A stretch of DNA of 42,164 nucleotides from Sphingobium limneticum (GCF_008710155.1 NZ_VYPZ01000031.1:1-42164); one strand, 5' to 3'. Positions 1 to 9,186 are shown, counted from the first letter of the stretch. Notes: a model not told the origin generated them from the letters alone. Made by a program: numbers and translations.

Positions 1-446
1 CGTCGTAATTGTCGCTCGACGGTTGCTCCTCGCAACAGCAAATGGTAGCCAGAATTCACCAACCGGCGCGGCCACCTATCGGCCATCAAAATTGACGCCG
101 ACCGGACTCCGTAATCGTCGCGCTACAAACGGCGATGTAATGCCAGAGCTGTATTCGAAGAGCCTAGCGAAAGCGTTGCAATTCGCGACCGTTGAGGAAC
201 ATCGCGCCTGGTGCATCGACCAGGAATATGGTCAGTAGCTCCACGCTTATTGCCGCCATCATTCCACGCTTCAGTGGCGTAAATGTCGGCGTGCCGATCA
301 GTGCCCCTCACGAACTGAGGTGGCTGCAATTGGTGAGGTCATGCCGCTTGGCGATGCGGCATGGCAAGGGCGGTCGGCAGACCGCGTCCCGGAAGGGGAA
401 TCTCCGAGTGTCCTCAGGGTTTTTGAGGAAAATTTAGGAGACTGAA
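1..446. other. Left-edge region without a convincing gene
   Basis: Two short open frames here look like chance: they have no Shine-Dalgarno sequence and no recognisable composition. Two small inverted repeats are visible. One has arms ATGCCGC/GCGGCAT at 341-347 and 356-362. The other has arms TCCTCA/TGAGGA at 411-416 and 424-429, with a T-rich loop, and ends just before the ribosome binding site of the next gene. The second could be an upstream terminator or a leader hairpin. Confidence 0.4.
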
Positions 447-959
447 ATGACGCATCAATGCAATCTGGAAACCGTCAACCGTTTCGCCATCGCAGCTGCC
501 AAGCTGCTTCGTCATGAGCTTGATCAAGAATTCGCAGCGGATGGCTGCTCGGTCATCGTCATTGCGGGACCGGCTTTGGACAAGAACCTGCTTGATAAGT
601 GGACGATAGAAGCGGGTGAACAGCAGATGGACATCGTCTATCTAGCGTTTGAAGCGGGCCGCGAACATCTCGGACCGACGAGCGCGAGCATCTTCGCTGA
701 ACGCTCAGGCGTCGTTTTTCGCTTTACCGACTGCGCCCTCTGGTCGCCCAAAGACGATGGACCGCTGCTTATCATGCCTTTCGGCCTCAACGTCTGCTTT
801 GGTCATGATGACCGGGCACTGGTCTCTTTCCCGTCGCGCCCCAATGGTTCCCTCCGCAGCGGCGTCGCCCGCGCTCGCTTGCGATTGCGCCTCGCGGCCA
901 ATGCCGTGCCAAGCGAGCATCTTCGTCACGTTCAAACCGCTTGGCCGCTCGCCGCCTGA
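447..959 (+). CDS. Hypothetical protein, 170 aa
   Basis: I do not recognise the family. The start is well supported: AGGAG at 436-440 lies six bases before the ATG. The first ~120 residues read like a folded cytosolic domain with mixed hydrophobic and acidic content, including short beta-like stretches (SVIVIAGPAL, GVVFRFTDCAL). The C-terminal ~50 residues are rich in Arg, Ala and Leu and look less conserved. There is no signal peptide and no obvious membrane segment. The gene is monocistronic as far as can be seen, because a strong hairpin follows the stop within eight bases. No function can be assigned. Confidence 0.6.
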   Translation: MTHQCNLETVNRFAIAAAKLLRHELDQEFAADGCSVIVIAGPALDKNLLDKWTIEAGEQQMDIVYLAFEAGREHLGPTSASIFAERSGVVFRFTDCALWSPKDDGPLLIMPFGLNVCFGHDDRALVSFPSRPNGSLRSGVARARLRLRLAANAVPSEHLRHVQTAWPLAA

Positions 960-966
960 CAACAAC

Positions 967-997
967 GGCGGCTTCCCGGATAGACCGGGGAGCCGCC
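967..997 (+). terminator. Terminator-like hairpin after the 447-959 gene
   Basis: A 13-bp stem (GGCGGCT, one T-G wobble, then CCCGG, paired with CCGGG...AGCCGCC) closes a 5-base loop, eight bases after the stop codon. The following bases are not a T tract, so it is a strong hairpin but not a canonical intrinsic terminator. Confidence 0.6.
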
Positions 998-1409
998 CCA
1001 TCTCGCAGAAACGCGACTCAGTCGATTTTATTTTCGTTGGTCGTTTGCCCTAGCATACCCCTTTTGCTGCCGAGCGGCTTAAAAGTCGATTGCGAGAAAT
1101 AGTTAACAGGGCCAGGTTCCGGTGTAATCTTTCAATCCACTATTCTGGGCGCCATGGTTAACAAGCCGCCGTTTGTCCCACTTATCAGCTTTCGACAACA
1201 ATTTCCCGTCGCCTGAATGCTGATGTCCCAATATGCCCGGGTCTGGGACAAAACCGCCGTTTCAGCGCGCATCCGTGGGTGTCAGGTTTCGGATAAACCG
1301 GCCGTTCGCGAACCGTAGGAGATCGGGCAGGGAACGAGCAAGGCTGGCCGATTCCAGAATGGCTGCTTGACGGCAGTCGACTCTGGGAAGCTGCCATACC
1401 CCAAGCAAG
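998..1409. other. Intergenic, nothing recognised
   Basis: About 400 bases between the hairpin and the dehydrogenase remnant. I see no ribosome binding site with a credible frame, no repeat and no RNA signature. The part next to 1409 may be further decayed dehydrogenase sequence or unrelated DNA brought in at the breakpoint. Confidence 0.35.
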
Positions 1410-1598
1410 AAAGCCGGTCGGAAGGATGTCCGACAACATAGCAAGATCACGGATACGCTCCATGGCGCGGTCGCGATCGGGGAATTCGAGCAGATTGAAG
1501 TCGGTATGGGGCACTAGGCAATATTTGGCTTGGCCACCGATCGAGCCGCCCGTGTCGACATGGCCATAGGCGCCGCCGGCTCGCGACGGATTGCATCC
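1410..1598 (-). pseudogene. Remnant of zinc alcohol dehydrogenase (glutathione-independent formaldehyde dehydrogenase type)
   Basis: About 63 codons on the minus strand read CNPSRAGGAYGHV, then GGQAKYCLVPHTDFNLLEFP, then MERIRDLAMLSDILPTGF. This matches the segment after the structural-zinc loop of medium-chain dehydrogenases of the FdhA type: an AGGAYGYV-like turn, a GGQAEYV...P(Y)ADFNLL segment, then the DxxAMExIRDLxxLSDILPTG motif. Similarity stops abruptly after TGF, where the HGAV sequence and the Rossmann fold should follow. Upstream sequence does not supply the N-terminal catalytic zinc ligands. It is therefore a fragment of roughly one sixth of the gene. It lies directly downstream of the symporter gene, so the operon may once have had, or been inserted beside, a dehydrogenase. 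Confidence 0.75.
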
Positions 1599-1645
1599 TC
1601 TTGGTGCAATCCTGTTTGGCCGGAGACATTGAACGTTGTCACCGA

Positions 1646-2944
1646 TCAGATCCGCGGCATAATGCCGAGCCGTCCGCCGCTTCGGATCGGGGTCGACAGG
1701 ACCATGACGGCCAGGCACATTGCCACGGCGGCCGCTGGAATGCCCGCCATGGCGAGGACAAGCCCCGTGCCGTCAACGCGATAGTCCACCAGAAAAAGCC
1801 ACGCCGCGACCGTCAAGCTGGCGACCGCCAGCCCGAATTTCGAAATCGCCGTCAACAGCGCAAATGCGGAGGCGGGCGCGGTCGGACGCTCGGCGGAAAC
1901 CCGATCCGCGAAGCTCGCCCACAAAAGCGTGGCAATGCCTCCATTGGCCGCGCCGAACAGGAATGCGAAGGCCGCCTGCGCATAATAGCCGGCGGTCTCG
2001 GCAAGCGTGAAGGCGATCGCCCCGGCGCCCAGAAGGACGAACGCCACGCAGAGCGTACGGAGGTGGCCCATCCGACGCAATGCGATCAGCCAGAATGGCT
2101 GCGCCACGGTAAGGCCGACTGAGACGGCGATGATGATCGTCCCTCCCTGGCCCTGCCAGCGATAGGCGACATAATAGGGTTCGAGCTTGCCGAACACCGA
2201 TGTCGCTATCGATACCAGAAACATCAGCAGGAGCAGCGGGATCAGGCCGATGCCGGTGCCCGAAGCGGACGATGCGGCGGGAACCGCGCAGTCGGCGCCA
2301 GGACGTGGCCGCAGTCGCGTCAGATACCAGGCCGAGCCGATGGCGACCACGGACATCCCCAGCGTCACTAGCGCAAAACGGCCGCTTCCGTTCTGACTCC
2401 CGCCGCTGACCAGCCAGGCGAGCGCGGTGGCGACCGCGATGGAGGCCATACCACTACAGGACAGCCGCAATGCAGCCAGCCGCGCGCGCTCCCTGGCATT
2501 GCGCGTGGCGAGACCCAGCGTGGCGTTCTGTGGAATGTCATAGAGCGCATAGGCAATACGAAAGAGGGTCGCGAGCAGCACCGCCCAGATCAGCCGCCAT
2601 GCCTCGGGCAGCAGATCCGCGGCGAAGAGAGGCGTTATCACCGCCGCGCTCGCGCAAGCCCCGATGAACTGCAACCGGCAGGCGCGGGCAAGTGTGAACG
2701 AGGCGCCGCGCAATTTCCAGCCGATGGCGAGGTCGATCAGCGCGCTCAGCACCAGTCCACCGGCCAGCAGGCCCCCCATCCATGCGGCGGGCAGCCCTGC
2801 GCGCTCGGTCAGGAAGAAGGCGAAGACCAGCTCGCTTGAATACCAGAAAAGGCTCTTTCCGAAATGCGCCACGCCATAGGGCCACAGCGCCGCCTGGCTT
2901 TCGGTAAGCGCTTCCCGATGCAAAACTTTCAAATTCCGGCGCAC
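1646..2944 (-). CDS. MFS transporter, GPH-type sugar:cation symporter family
   Basis: This 432-aa inner-membrane protein has about 12 hydrophobic segments. YDIPQNA at residues 135-141 corresponds to the conserved YD(I/L)P-NA motif of melibiose-carrier-like (MelB, GPH family) transporters, and a basic-rich loop follows it. Length is typical. The start is a GTG 25 bases after the upstream phosphodiesterase stop, so it is probably the last gene of the receptor-phosphodiesterase operon. The context suggests it imports the product freed in the periplasm by the two phosphodiesterases, such as glycerol, inositol, a sugar or a glycosyl-glycerol; substrate identity is inference. A more general assignment within MFS is the fallback. 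Confidence 0.85.
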   Translation of the reverse strand: MRRNLKVLHREALTESQAALWPYGVAHFGKSLFWYSSELVFAFFLTERAGLPAAWMGGLLAGGLVLSALIDLAIGWKLRGASFTLARACRLQFIGACASAAVITPLFAADLLPEAWRLIWAVLLATLFRIAYALYDIPQNATLGLATRNARERARLAALRLSCSGMASIAVATALAWLVSGGSQNGSGRFALVTLGMSVVAIGSAWYLTRLRPRPGADCAVPAASSASGTGIGLIPLLLLMFLVSIATSVFGKLEPYYVAYRWQGQGGTIIIAVSVGLTVAQPFWLIALRRMGHLRTLCVAFVLLGAGAIAFTLAETAGYYAQAAFAFLFGAANGGIATLLWASFADRVSAERPTAPASAFALLTAISKFGLAVASLTVAAWLFLVDYRVDGTGLVLAMAGIPAAAVAMCLAVMVLSTPIRSGGRLGIMPRI

Positions 2945-2969
2945 GCGGGCTCGCTAGCGCCGATATGCG

Positions 2970-3929
2970 TCAGCGATGTGACGCCTCGCCTGAATGCTGG
3001 CGCGCGATAAATTCCTTGAGCATTTCCGGTGCGTCGGTCTGGATCATCGAGAAACCATCGCTGAGCAGGCGGCCCCAGATGCGGTCCGGATCGCTCATGG
3101 CTTGGGCATCGCCATCGCCCAACGTGTTCGTCCAGAGCCTTACGCCCGCCTTGCGTGCCTCGTTTCGCAGCGCCGCAAGGGAAACGCCGTCGAGCCGGGG
3201 CGTGCCGAAGGCAACGGGACGGCGGCCGCCCGCAAGCTGTTGCCGGGCGAGCGCCACCATCTCGGACGGAGTTCCGCTGACTTTCGACAATATGGGCATG
3301 AACGGCACGCGATCATAAGGGGAGATGGCCGCCAGCGGCGGGGAGCCTGACCCGGCCCTCGTTTTCAGGATGGCATCGTTCGCCGCGCCCAGGCGCAAAG
3401 CTTCGTCGATCGCTTCGCCATAGATCGCTTCCTGTATATCCAGGTTGAACAGGATGCGGCCCTGTCCATGGGACAACATGTCGGCAAGGGTCGGCACCTG
3501 CTGGGCGGTCACCGCCGCAGCCGCGCCGCCCATGCCGTCGCGCAGGTGCAATCGCCTGATCTCGGCAAGCGTCATGTCAGCGACCTTGCCGGTGCCGTCC
3601 GTGGTCCGGTCGACCGTCGCATCGTGCATGATGACGAGATAGCCGTCGCGGGTGCGACGGACATCGGTTTCCATGACGTCGATTCCCATGGCGATGCAAT
3701 GGTCGAGCGCAAGCAGAGAATTTTCCGGCGCGCCCGGCAATCCATGCTTCACGCCTGAGCGATGGCAGCCGCGATGGGCAACTACCATGGCGCCGCTTTC
3801 AGCGTTCGCCAGCCGTTGCCGGGGACTTTGCGCAAGCGCGCGGTCTGCCGCGCCCGTCCCGATGCAGAGCGATGTGACAAGGGCAATGGCCCATAGCCGG
3901 CGGGAAGTGGTGGCGATCGGTCCAGTCAT
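2970..3929 (-). CDS. Glycerophosphodiester phosphodiesterase, exported (first of two)
   Basis: This 319-aa protein should hydrolyse glycerophosphodiesters to an alcohol and glycerol 3-phosphate. It has an N-terminal signal peptide (basic start, hydrophobic core at residues 12-27, ALA before Q34), so it acts in the periplasm. The GDPD TIM-barrel motifs are in order: AHRG at 51-54 with catalytic His52, PEN at 68-70, metal ligands Glu87 and Asp89, catalytic His102 in MHD, and RTTDGTG at 108-114. All key residues are present. Its ATG lies one base after the TAA of the other phosphodiesterase gene, which indicates translational coupling. The protein differs clearly from its neighbour, so this is an old duplication or a pair with different substrates. 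Confidence 0.92.
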   Translation of the reverse strand: MTGPIATTSRRLWAIALVTSLCIGTGAADRALAQSPRQRLANAESGAMVVAHRGCHRSGVKHGLPGAPENSLLALDHCIAMGIDVMETDVRRTRDGYLVIMHDATVDRTTDGTGKVADMTLAEIRRLHLRDGMGGAAAAVTAQQVPTLADMLSHGQGRILFNLDIQEAIYGEAIDEALRLGAANDAILKTRAGSGSPPLAAISPYDRVPFMPILSKVSGTPSEMVALARQQLAGGRRPVAFGTPRLDGVSLAALRNEARKAGVRLWTNTLGDGDAQAMSDPDRIWGRLLSDGFSMIQTDAPEMLKEFIARQHSGEASHR

Positions 3930-3930
3930 A

Positions 3931-4791
3931 TTAACGGATCATCCTGTGACGGCCAAGTTCGGTCATGCGCTCGATAAGGTCTTTTGGCCGGTCGGTCTGG
4001 ATGATGCTGACTCCGCTGTTGATGAAAGCATCATAGCTTGCACCGCGATCCGCCGCCGCCGCGCGATCGGGACCGCCAATGACGTTGACCATGCCTCTCA
4101 CCCCACGCCGATCCAGCCCTTCAATCAACTCGCGCGAAAGATAGGCCGGTGTCAGGTGAACGAAATGCGGGCTGGCCTGCTTCAGATAATAATCCAGTTC
4201 TTCGCGAGACTGGGCCAGCCGCACTGTTTCGCCGCCACGCCATTGCGCCTGCATATTATCAAGCCACGGCGCATCGTCGGCATAGAAAAGGGCATGGCGG
4301 ATGCCCGCCTGCCGCAGAATCGCCGCCACCTCAGGAGCGCGATCGACCTTGAGGTGAAGATCGACCACGATCTTGTCCCGCGCGATCCGCAGCACGGATT
4401 TCAGCGTCGGCACCCGATAGGCCGTCGGCTTGCCATCGGGACCGAGCAGGCGCAACCGTTCGATTTCCGCGAACGTCATGCTTTCCACTTCGCCGTGGCC
4501 GTTCGTCGTCCGGTCAATCTTCGGATCATGCATCAGAATGGCGACATTGTCCCGGGTAAAGCGGACATCAATCTCGACAATGTCGACGCCAAGTTCAATC
4601 GCGCGGCGAATGGCGGCGGCCGAGTTTTCCGGCACCTCTACATGGGCGCCGCGGTGCGCGACAACGAAGGATCGGGCGCCGGGCGGAGCCATCAGTGCTG
4701 TCCAGATGTCATCCGAGCGATGGGCCAGCGCGGGCTGGCCGATCGACAGGGCGGCGGCAATGACGGATACCGCGAAAAGGGATTTGCGCAT
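3931..4791 (-). CDS. Glycerophosphodiester phosphodiesterase, exported (second of two)
   Basis: This 286-aa member of the GDPD family has a short signal peptide ending near ALA-H (residues 21-24), so it is periplasmic. Visible motifs are AHRG with His46, PEN at 54-56, Glu73 and Asp75 as metal ligands, MHD with His88, and RTTNGHG at 94-100. The end of the barrel carries the usual IQTDRP segment, where the substrate-side loop closes. The gene begins 14 bases after the receptor gene and is one base from the next phosphodiesterase gene, all on the same strand, so these are surely co-transcribed. Together the two enzymes would release glycerol phosphate from substrates admitted by the receptor. 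Confidence 0.92.
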   Translation of the reverse strand: MRKSLFAVSVIAAALSIGQPALAHRSDDIWTALMAPPGARSFVVAHRGAHVEVPENSAAAIRRAIELGVDIVEIDVRFTRDNVAILMHDPKIDRTTNGHGEVESMTFAEIERLRLLGPDGKPTAYRVPTLKSVLRIARDKIVVDLHLKVDRAPEVAAILRQAGIRHALFYADDAPWLDNMQAQWRGGETVRLAQSREELDYYLKQASPHFVHLTPAYLSRELIEGLDRRGVRGMVNVIGGPDRAAAADRGASYDAFINSGVSIIQTDRPKDLIERMTELGRHRMIR

Positions 4792-4805
4792 ATCTTGTGC
4801 TTTCG

Positions 4806-7499
4806 TCAGAATTTGTAGGATGCGCCGGCGAAGAATGACCGGCCATTGTCGATCACATCGCGGGTCACGGCACCGCCGGGGCCGAAATAGCGTGTGGGAC
4901 GATCGTTTCCGACATTCTTCGCGGTGACCATGAATGTGAGATTCTTCCTCACGCGATAGGAAGCCTGGAGGTCCACGATGTTCGCAGCGCCTAGATAACG
5001 GTCGTTGGCGGCAAAGTCCGTGCCGACCACCGCAAGCTGACGGCCGGTGTAGTTATAGGCCGCCTTCGCGCTGAACCGGCCAATGCTGTAGAACAGGCTG
5101 GCGTTGAACACGGTATCGGCCTGCTCCAGCAGGGAATTAAGCTGGCGATAGGTGCCGTTGTTCATGAGAATGCTGGTGGGATTGGTCTTGAGCAGCGTGA
5201 CGTTGGTCGAGAAACCCAGCCCCCTGAGCGGCGAAGACAGCGAGCCGAGGCTCGACACCACGAGGCCCAGTTCCAGTCCTTCCACACGCGCCTTGTCGAG
5301 GTTACGCGCCTGGCTCACGGTAACAAGGGTGGGAACGCCGCCGATGTCGAGCGTATCTTCCGACACAGACCGGAAGATTTCATTGGCGATATCCTTTCGA
5401 AACAGCGCGGCCGAGAAGATGCTGTCGCTGGCGAAATACCATTCGAACGAAAGATCATAATTGTCGGCCAGACGGGCCTTGAGATCGGCATTGCCCCTGG
5501 CGACCGACAAGCCCATCGGCGTGCGGGTGATCGTAGCGGGCGTAGCGAGGTCATCATAATTGGGACGCCCGATGGCGCGTGCATAGGCCGCCCTGAGCTT
5601 CACATTGCCGGTAACGTCATAGCTGGCGTTGAACGACGGCAGCAGATTGCCATAGCTGCTGCTGCGCTGGGCCAGAGCATATTGCGCGGGTGTGGTGTAA
5701 GCCGATCGCGTATAGGATGAACTTTTGAAATCGGTCAGTTCATAGCGCAAGCCGGCGGTCATGCGCAGCCGGTCGCCCCGCCATGTCGTCATGAAATAAC
5801 CGGAATAGACGTTCTCCTTCACGCCGTAATTACCGCTGATATTGTTGTCCGCCGTGGCAGCGAGCAGGGCGTAATTCCCCTTGTTGGCCTGAAAATAGGC
5901 TTCCGCAGCGTTCTGATCGACCAGCATCATCGTATAGGCCGGATCGATAAAGGGCGAGAAGCTGTTGCCGCGGATCTGCGTGCTCAATAGCGGCGCAAGC
6001 GCCGTGGAGACCGGCTGATAATAGCTTTCGGTGTGATCGTAATTCCGGTCAAGCAGCCGGAATTGGGTGCCCGCCTTGAAGCCCAGCCCCTGGTCCTGCG
6101 CGGACATATTATGTCCGTAGTCCAGGCCCACGGTCGTCGCCTTTTCAATGTTGCGATTCAGGCCATAGCCGTAAAGCGTCTGCCGATAGCGGGACGGGTC
6201 GGTCGCGGCAGCATTGCGCGGCGCCAATATCGGAAAATCCGATTGGTTGTAGCTATAGTCATAGCCGAACAGGCTCGAGGCGCTGCCGCCTGTGTAGATG
6301 CTTTCCACATTGGCGCTGCTGAACCTTCCCACGCCATAACTGGCGCGAAAATTGATCTCGTCGCGCTCGGTCGGCTGGAGATCGAGCGTGCCGGTGACAT
6401 AGCGGATCTGGCGTCGCTGGAAATATCTGTCATATTGCACCGTGCCGGTGCCGGACTGGGCCGTGCCGCTCGTTGCTGTCACATTCGTAAGATTGCCCGA
6501 TGCCGCCAGGACATTGTCGTTGCGGTCCTCGTCATTCTTGTGCGTGAACTGAGCTGCCGAGATGGTGGCGGCAATGCCGTTGTGGTTGTTGAATTCCAGC
6601 TTCCCGAACAAGCCGAGGCGGTCGCGCAGATTGTCGTAGACATAATAGTCGCGCCGCAACGGTCCGGCATTGGCGCTGGCGATGCTGGGCGAATTGAGCG
6701 CGAGGCGCGCGCCAGCGGCATCATAATAGCCGTAGGAGGCAGCGGTCGGATCCGTCGACGAAGAGTCTCGGCGGAAATAACTGCCCCCGACGACCAGGCC
6801 GAACTGGTCTTCATTGCCGAAGCGGGTGGTTAGCAATGCATCGATTTTGCCGGACGGCGTGCGGTTGCTGTAACGGCGACCATTTTGATAATCGCCATAA
6901 TCCACCCGGATCGAACCGAACAGGCGATCATGATCGAAGGCGCTGGGCGTGCGATAGTTGATCTGGCCACCGATGGCATTGCCGTCCATGTCGGGTGTCA
7001 ACGATTTGGTAACCGTGATCTGGCTGGCAATGGTGGAGGGCAGCACGTCAAGCGACACGCTGCGGCGTCCCACCTCGGTCGAAGGCAGGGCAATACCATC
7101 ACGGACGACGAGCGTATAGGCCGAGTTAAGCCCTCGAATGCCGACGAACTGATCTTCGCCCCGCTGATTGTTCTGAACCAGAGAGATGCCGGGGATGCGC
7201 CGCATGGCTTCGCCGAAACCGAAATCGGGCAGCGAGCCGACCTCGGACGCGGACACGACGTCCGCGATCCGCGGATTGGCGCGTTTGGCCTGAATGGCGG
7301 CACGATTCACATAGCGTTCGCCCGTGACGACGATATCGCCGTCATTCCCCTTCGCCTCCACATTATCCGGCAATCCGGTCTCACCCGGCTGAGGTGTGAC
7401 CTGAGCCTGTGCAGCCGAAGCCGTAGCGATGGCGATCAGGCCCGCAGCCCAATAGTTTCGCCTGTTTGATCCCTGTTTCATCTGGAGAAGCCCCTGCAT
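4806..7499 (-). CDS. TonB-dependent outer-membrane receptor
   Basis: A receptor of about 897 aa with a signal peptide ending at ATASAAQAQ. It then has a plug domain (DIVVTGERYV TonB-box-like region, RRIPGISLVQ, FVGIRGLNSAYT, and SLDVLPSTIASQITVTKSLT) and a long beta barrel ending in the aromatic FFAGASYKF, as outer-membrane insertion requires. The plug resembles the sphingomonad/Caulobacter receptors used for oligosaccharides and other catabolic substrates. I chose the ATG at 7499 because AGGA lies five bases before it; ATG at 7481 is also possible and would give a tighter signal peptide. A longer in-frame start at 7559 would put extra residues before the signal sequence and is unlikely. It leads the phosphodiesterase operon and should import its substrate using TonB energy. 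Confidence 0.93.
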   Translation of the reverse strand: MQGLLQMKQGSNRRNYWAAGLIAIATASAAQAQVTPQPGETGLPDNVEAKGNDGDIVVTGERYVNRAAIQAKRANPRIADVVSASEVGSLPDFGFGEAMRRIPGISLVQNNQRGEDQFVGIRGLNSAYTLVVRDGIALPSTEVGRRSVSLDVLPSTIASQITVTKSLTPDMDGNAIGGQINYRTPSAFDHDRLFGSIRVDYGDYQNGRRYSNRTPSGKIDALLTTRFGNEDQFGLVVGGSYFRRDSSSTDPTAASYGYYDAAGARLALNSPSIASANAGPLRRDYYVYDNLRDRLGLFGKLEFNNHNGIAATISAAQFTHKNDEDRNDNVLAASGNLTNVTATSGTAQSGTGTVQYDRYFQRRQIRYVTGTLDLQPTERDEINFRASYGVGRFSSANVESIYTGGSASSLFGYDYSYNQSDFPILAPRNAAATDPSRYRQTLYGYGLNRNIEKATTVGLDYGHNMSAQDQGLGFKAGTQFRLLDRNYDHTESYYQPVSTALAPLLSTQIRGNSFSPFIDPAYTMMLVDQNAAEAYFQANKGNYALLAATADNNISGNYGVKENVYSGYFMTTWRGDRLRMTAGLRYELTDFKSSSYTRSAYTTPAQYALAQRSSSYGNLLPSFNASYDVTGNVKLRAAYARAIGRPNYDDLATPATITRTPMGLSVARGNADLKARLADNYDLSFEWYFASDSIFSAALFRKDIANEIFRSVSEDTLDIGGVPTLVTVSQARNLDKARVEGLELGLVVSSLGSLSSPLRGLGFSTNVTLLKTNPTSILMNNGTYRQLNSLLEQADTVFNASLFYSIGRFSAKAAYNYTGRQLAVVGTDFAANDRYLGAANIVDLQASYRVRKNLTFMVTAKNVGNDRPTRYFGPGGAVTRDVIDNGRSFFAGASYKF

Positions 7500-7524
7500 C
7501 TTTGTCCTGTTGGCAGCGGCATAT

Positions 7525-7571
7525 CCACACCCAAAGTGTAGAATATATGACATTTCCACACATTTGGTGTG
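7525..7571 (-). promoter_or_regulatory. Putative operator/promoter of the receptor-phosphodiesterase operon
   Basis: An imperfect inverted repeat sits 26-72 bases before the receptor start. On the plus strand the arms are CACACCCAAAGTG (7526-7538) and CACATTTGGTGTG (7559-7571). Each contains a CACACC(N)AAA(N)GTG half-site, and the spacer has an AT-rich TATATT. The flanking DNA is strikingly AT-rich compared with the rest of the window. A ROK-type repressor gene ends 130 bases upstream, so this is the natural place for its binding. Binding is inferred only. Confidence 0.45.
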
Positions 7572-7704
7572 ATAAAGAAAAACTCTATTTTAATATAATG
7601 AAATCAAACAATATTTTATATAGAGATGAAGGCCTACCATTGTTTGGCGCGGGCGCTCCTTAGCATTGCGAGCCGAATCAAGCCGCAGTATTGAAGCAGT
7701 GATG

Positions 7705-8844
7705 TCAAAAAAATACAGCTTGGAACGGGAGCATCGCTGCCCCGACAGCGACTGGATCGCACGGGGATGCGGCGAACCGAAGCGGTGGAGATGGACGGCG
7801 AAAGCCTCGCCGTTCTGCGGGATAGAAGTGCAACCGCTCGATCAACGCGCTGGCCAACACTTCTGGTAGTCGTCCGCCAAGGATAATCATGCCCGGGTCC
7901 ACCGCAGACCCGATGCCGTTGACGATCAGGGTGAGCGAGCGTTCCGCTTCCTGGAGCCAGGTCGAGACCCCAGCCCATGATGGATCGAAAGCGTCCAGAA
8001 ACGCCTGCAAGGTCGGATAGGATATTCCCGCCTCGGCCTTGACGATCTGCATCAATTTGCCCAGCGATGGGGAGACATAATCGGGCGGCAGCATGCCACC
8101 GAATTCACCGGCGTTGCCGCTGACGCCGCGAACCGCTCCCCCATTGCGGATCAGACCTCCGCCGAAGCCGGCAGCAAAGTGCAAATAGGCAAAGTCATCG
8201 ACTTCACGACCATAGCCGAGCAAGGATTCTCCCACTGCGGCGGCCGTACCATCATTTTCCACCCACACAGGGATACCGAGCGCATCCTTGAACACGCGGC
8301 CTATTTCGACGAATGCCCAATCATCCAGGGCGGGCGGATTGACCTGACTGCCGTCAAAGACGAAATAGCCCGTAATCCCGATTCCCAACCCGGCCAGCGC
8401 AGTCAGCGCATGCCCTTGTTCAGCCAAACTGGCAATGAAGCTGCTGGCCATTTCCAGCACATCGCAAGGACTTGGAGATTCAACGCCGATCGCGCTCTCG
8501 CAGATCACCTCACCGCACAGGTTTATGGCGACCAGCTTCACACCATCCGCCATGATCGACAAGCCAAGCGAGAATGCGGCATCCGGATTGAGGTTGATGA
8601 TCGGGCTGGGCTGGCCCCGACCGTTGCGGACAATCTCGCCGATCCTGATGAGGTCGCGTTTTGCAAGGCGGTCGATGATACGCGACACTGATTGTTGCGT
8701 GAAGGATGATGCTTTCGTCAATTCAGCGCGTGTTGCACCTATATGACGTTGAATGAGGCTCATTACCAATCGGTCACCGGATGTTTCCAGACCCTGCATC
8801 ATATCTCCGGTTTCGTCCCGCATTCCGTCCCGTGCCCTTTGCAT
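7705..8844 (-). CDS. ROK family transcriptional regulator
   Basis: A 379-aa NagC/XylR/Mlc-type repressor. The N-terminal winged helix-turn-helix is visible (TRAELTKASSFTQQSVSRIIDRL), followed by the ROK sugar-kinase-like fold: LGLGLSI-type strand, GIGITGYF, VENDGTAAAVGE, and AAGFGGGLIRNG. In the region where many ROK proteins have GH...CxCGxxGC, this one has GEFGGM with no cysteine cluster, so the structural zinc site is lost. It lies directly upstream of the receptor operon on the same strand, and probably senses a sugar or polyol product of that pathway. The true start is uncertain: an ATG at 8799, with GGAG five bases upstream, has a better ribosome binding site than the ATG at 8844. Confidence 0.88.
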   Translation of the reverse strand: MQRARDGMRDETGDMMQGLETSGDRLVMSLIQRHIGATRAELTKASSFTQQSVSRIIDRLAKRDLIRIGEIVRNGRGQPSPIINLNPDAAFSLGLSIMADGVKLVAINLCGEVICESAIGVESPSPCDVLEMASSFIASLAEQGHALTALAGLGIGITGYFVFDGSQVNPPALDDWAFVEIGRVFKDALGIPVWVENDGTAAAVGESLLGYGREVDDFAYLHFAAGFGGGLIRNGGAVRGVSGNAGEFGGMLPPDYVSPSLGKLMQIVKAEAGISYPTLQAFLDAFDPSWAGVSTWLQEAERSLTLIVNGIGSAVDPGMIILGGRLPEVLASALIERLHFYPAERRGFRRPSPPLRFAASPCDPVAVGAAMLPFQAVFF

Positions 8845-9186
8845 ATTACGTTAATCGATGCCAAATGATTGTCGGACGCTGCAAAGGCCGATCGTCCGGC
8901 CCTCGTACCAACACCATCATTCAGAAGAGCTAATTGCCAGAGCTGCTGGTCGGGGCCAACTGGAATGACCTGTTCCGGCGTAAGCTGACCTTCCTGCATC
9001 GGCATCCGAACGGCAAGAGTTGGTCGCGAGCTGACGCCGGTCGAACGTCAGCCAGCCTTTTATTGGGTAAGGGAGGTCAGAAAGCCGCCTTGTCGATGTT
9101 GCAAGAGCGGAGATACCTGTGGGTTTTGATGCAGGCACCGTTCCTACTTAGTTGACGCACGAGCGGGCAACGACGATCGTACATAG
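8845..9186. other. Intergenic between ROK gene and zinc-finger gene
   Basis: Divergent upstream region of the ROK regulator (minus) and the zinc-finger gene (plus). Short open frames are present on both strands but have no credible ribosome binding site or recognisable sequence. It must contain the two promoters; I cannot place them with confidence. It also marks the boundary between the metabolic operon and the mobilization region. Confidence 0.35.
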
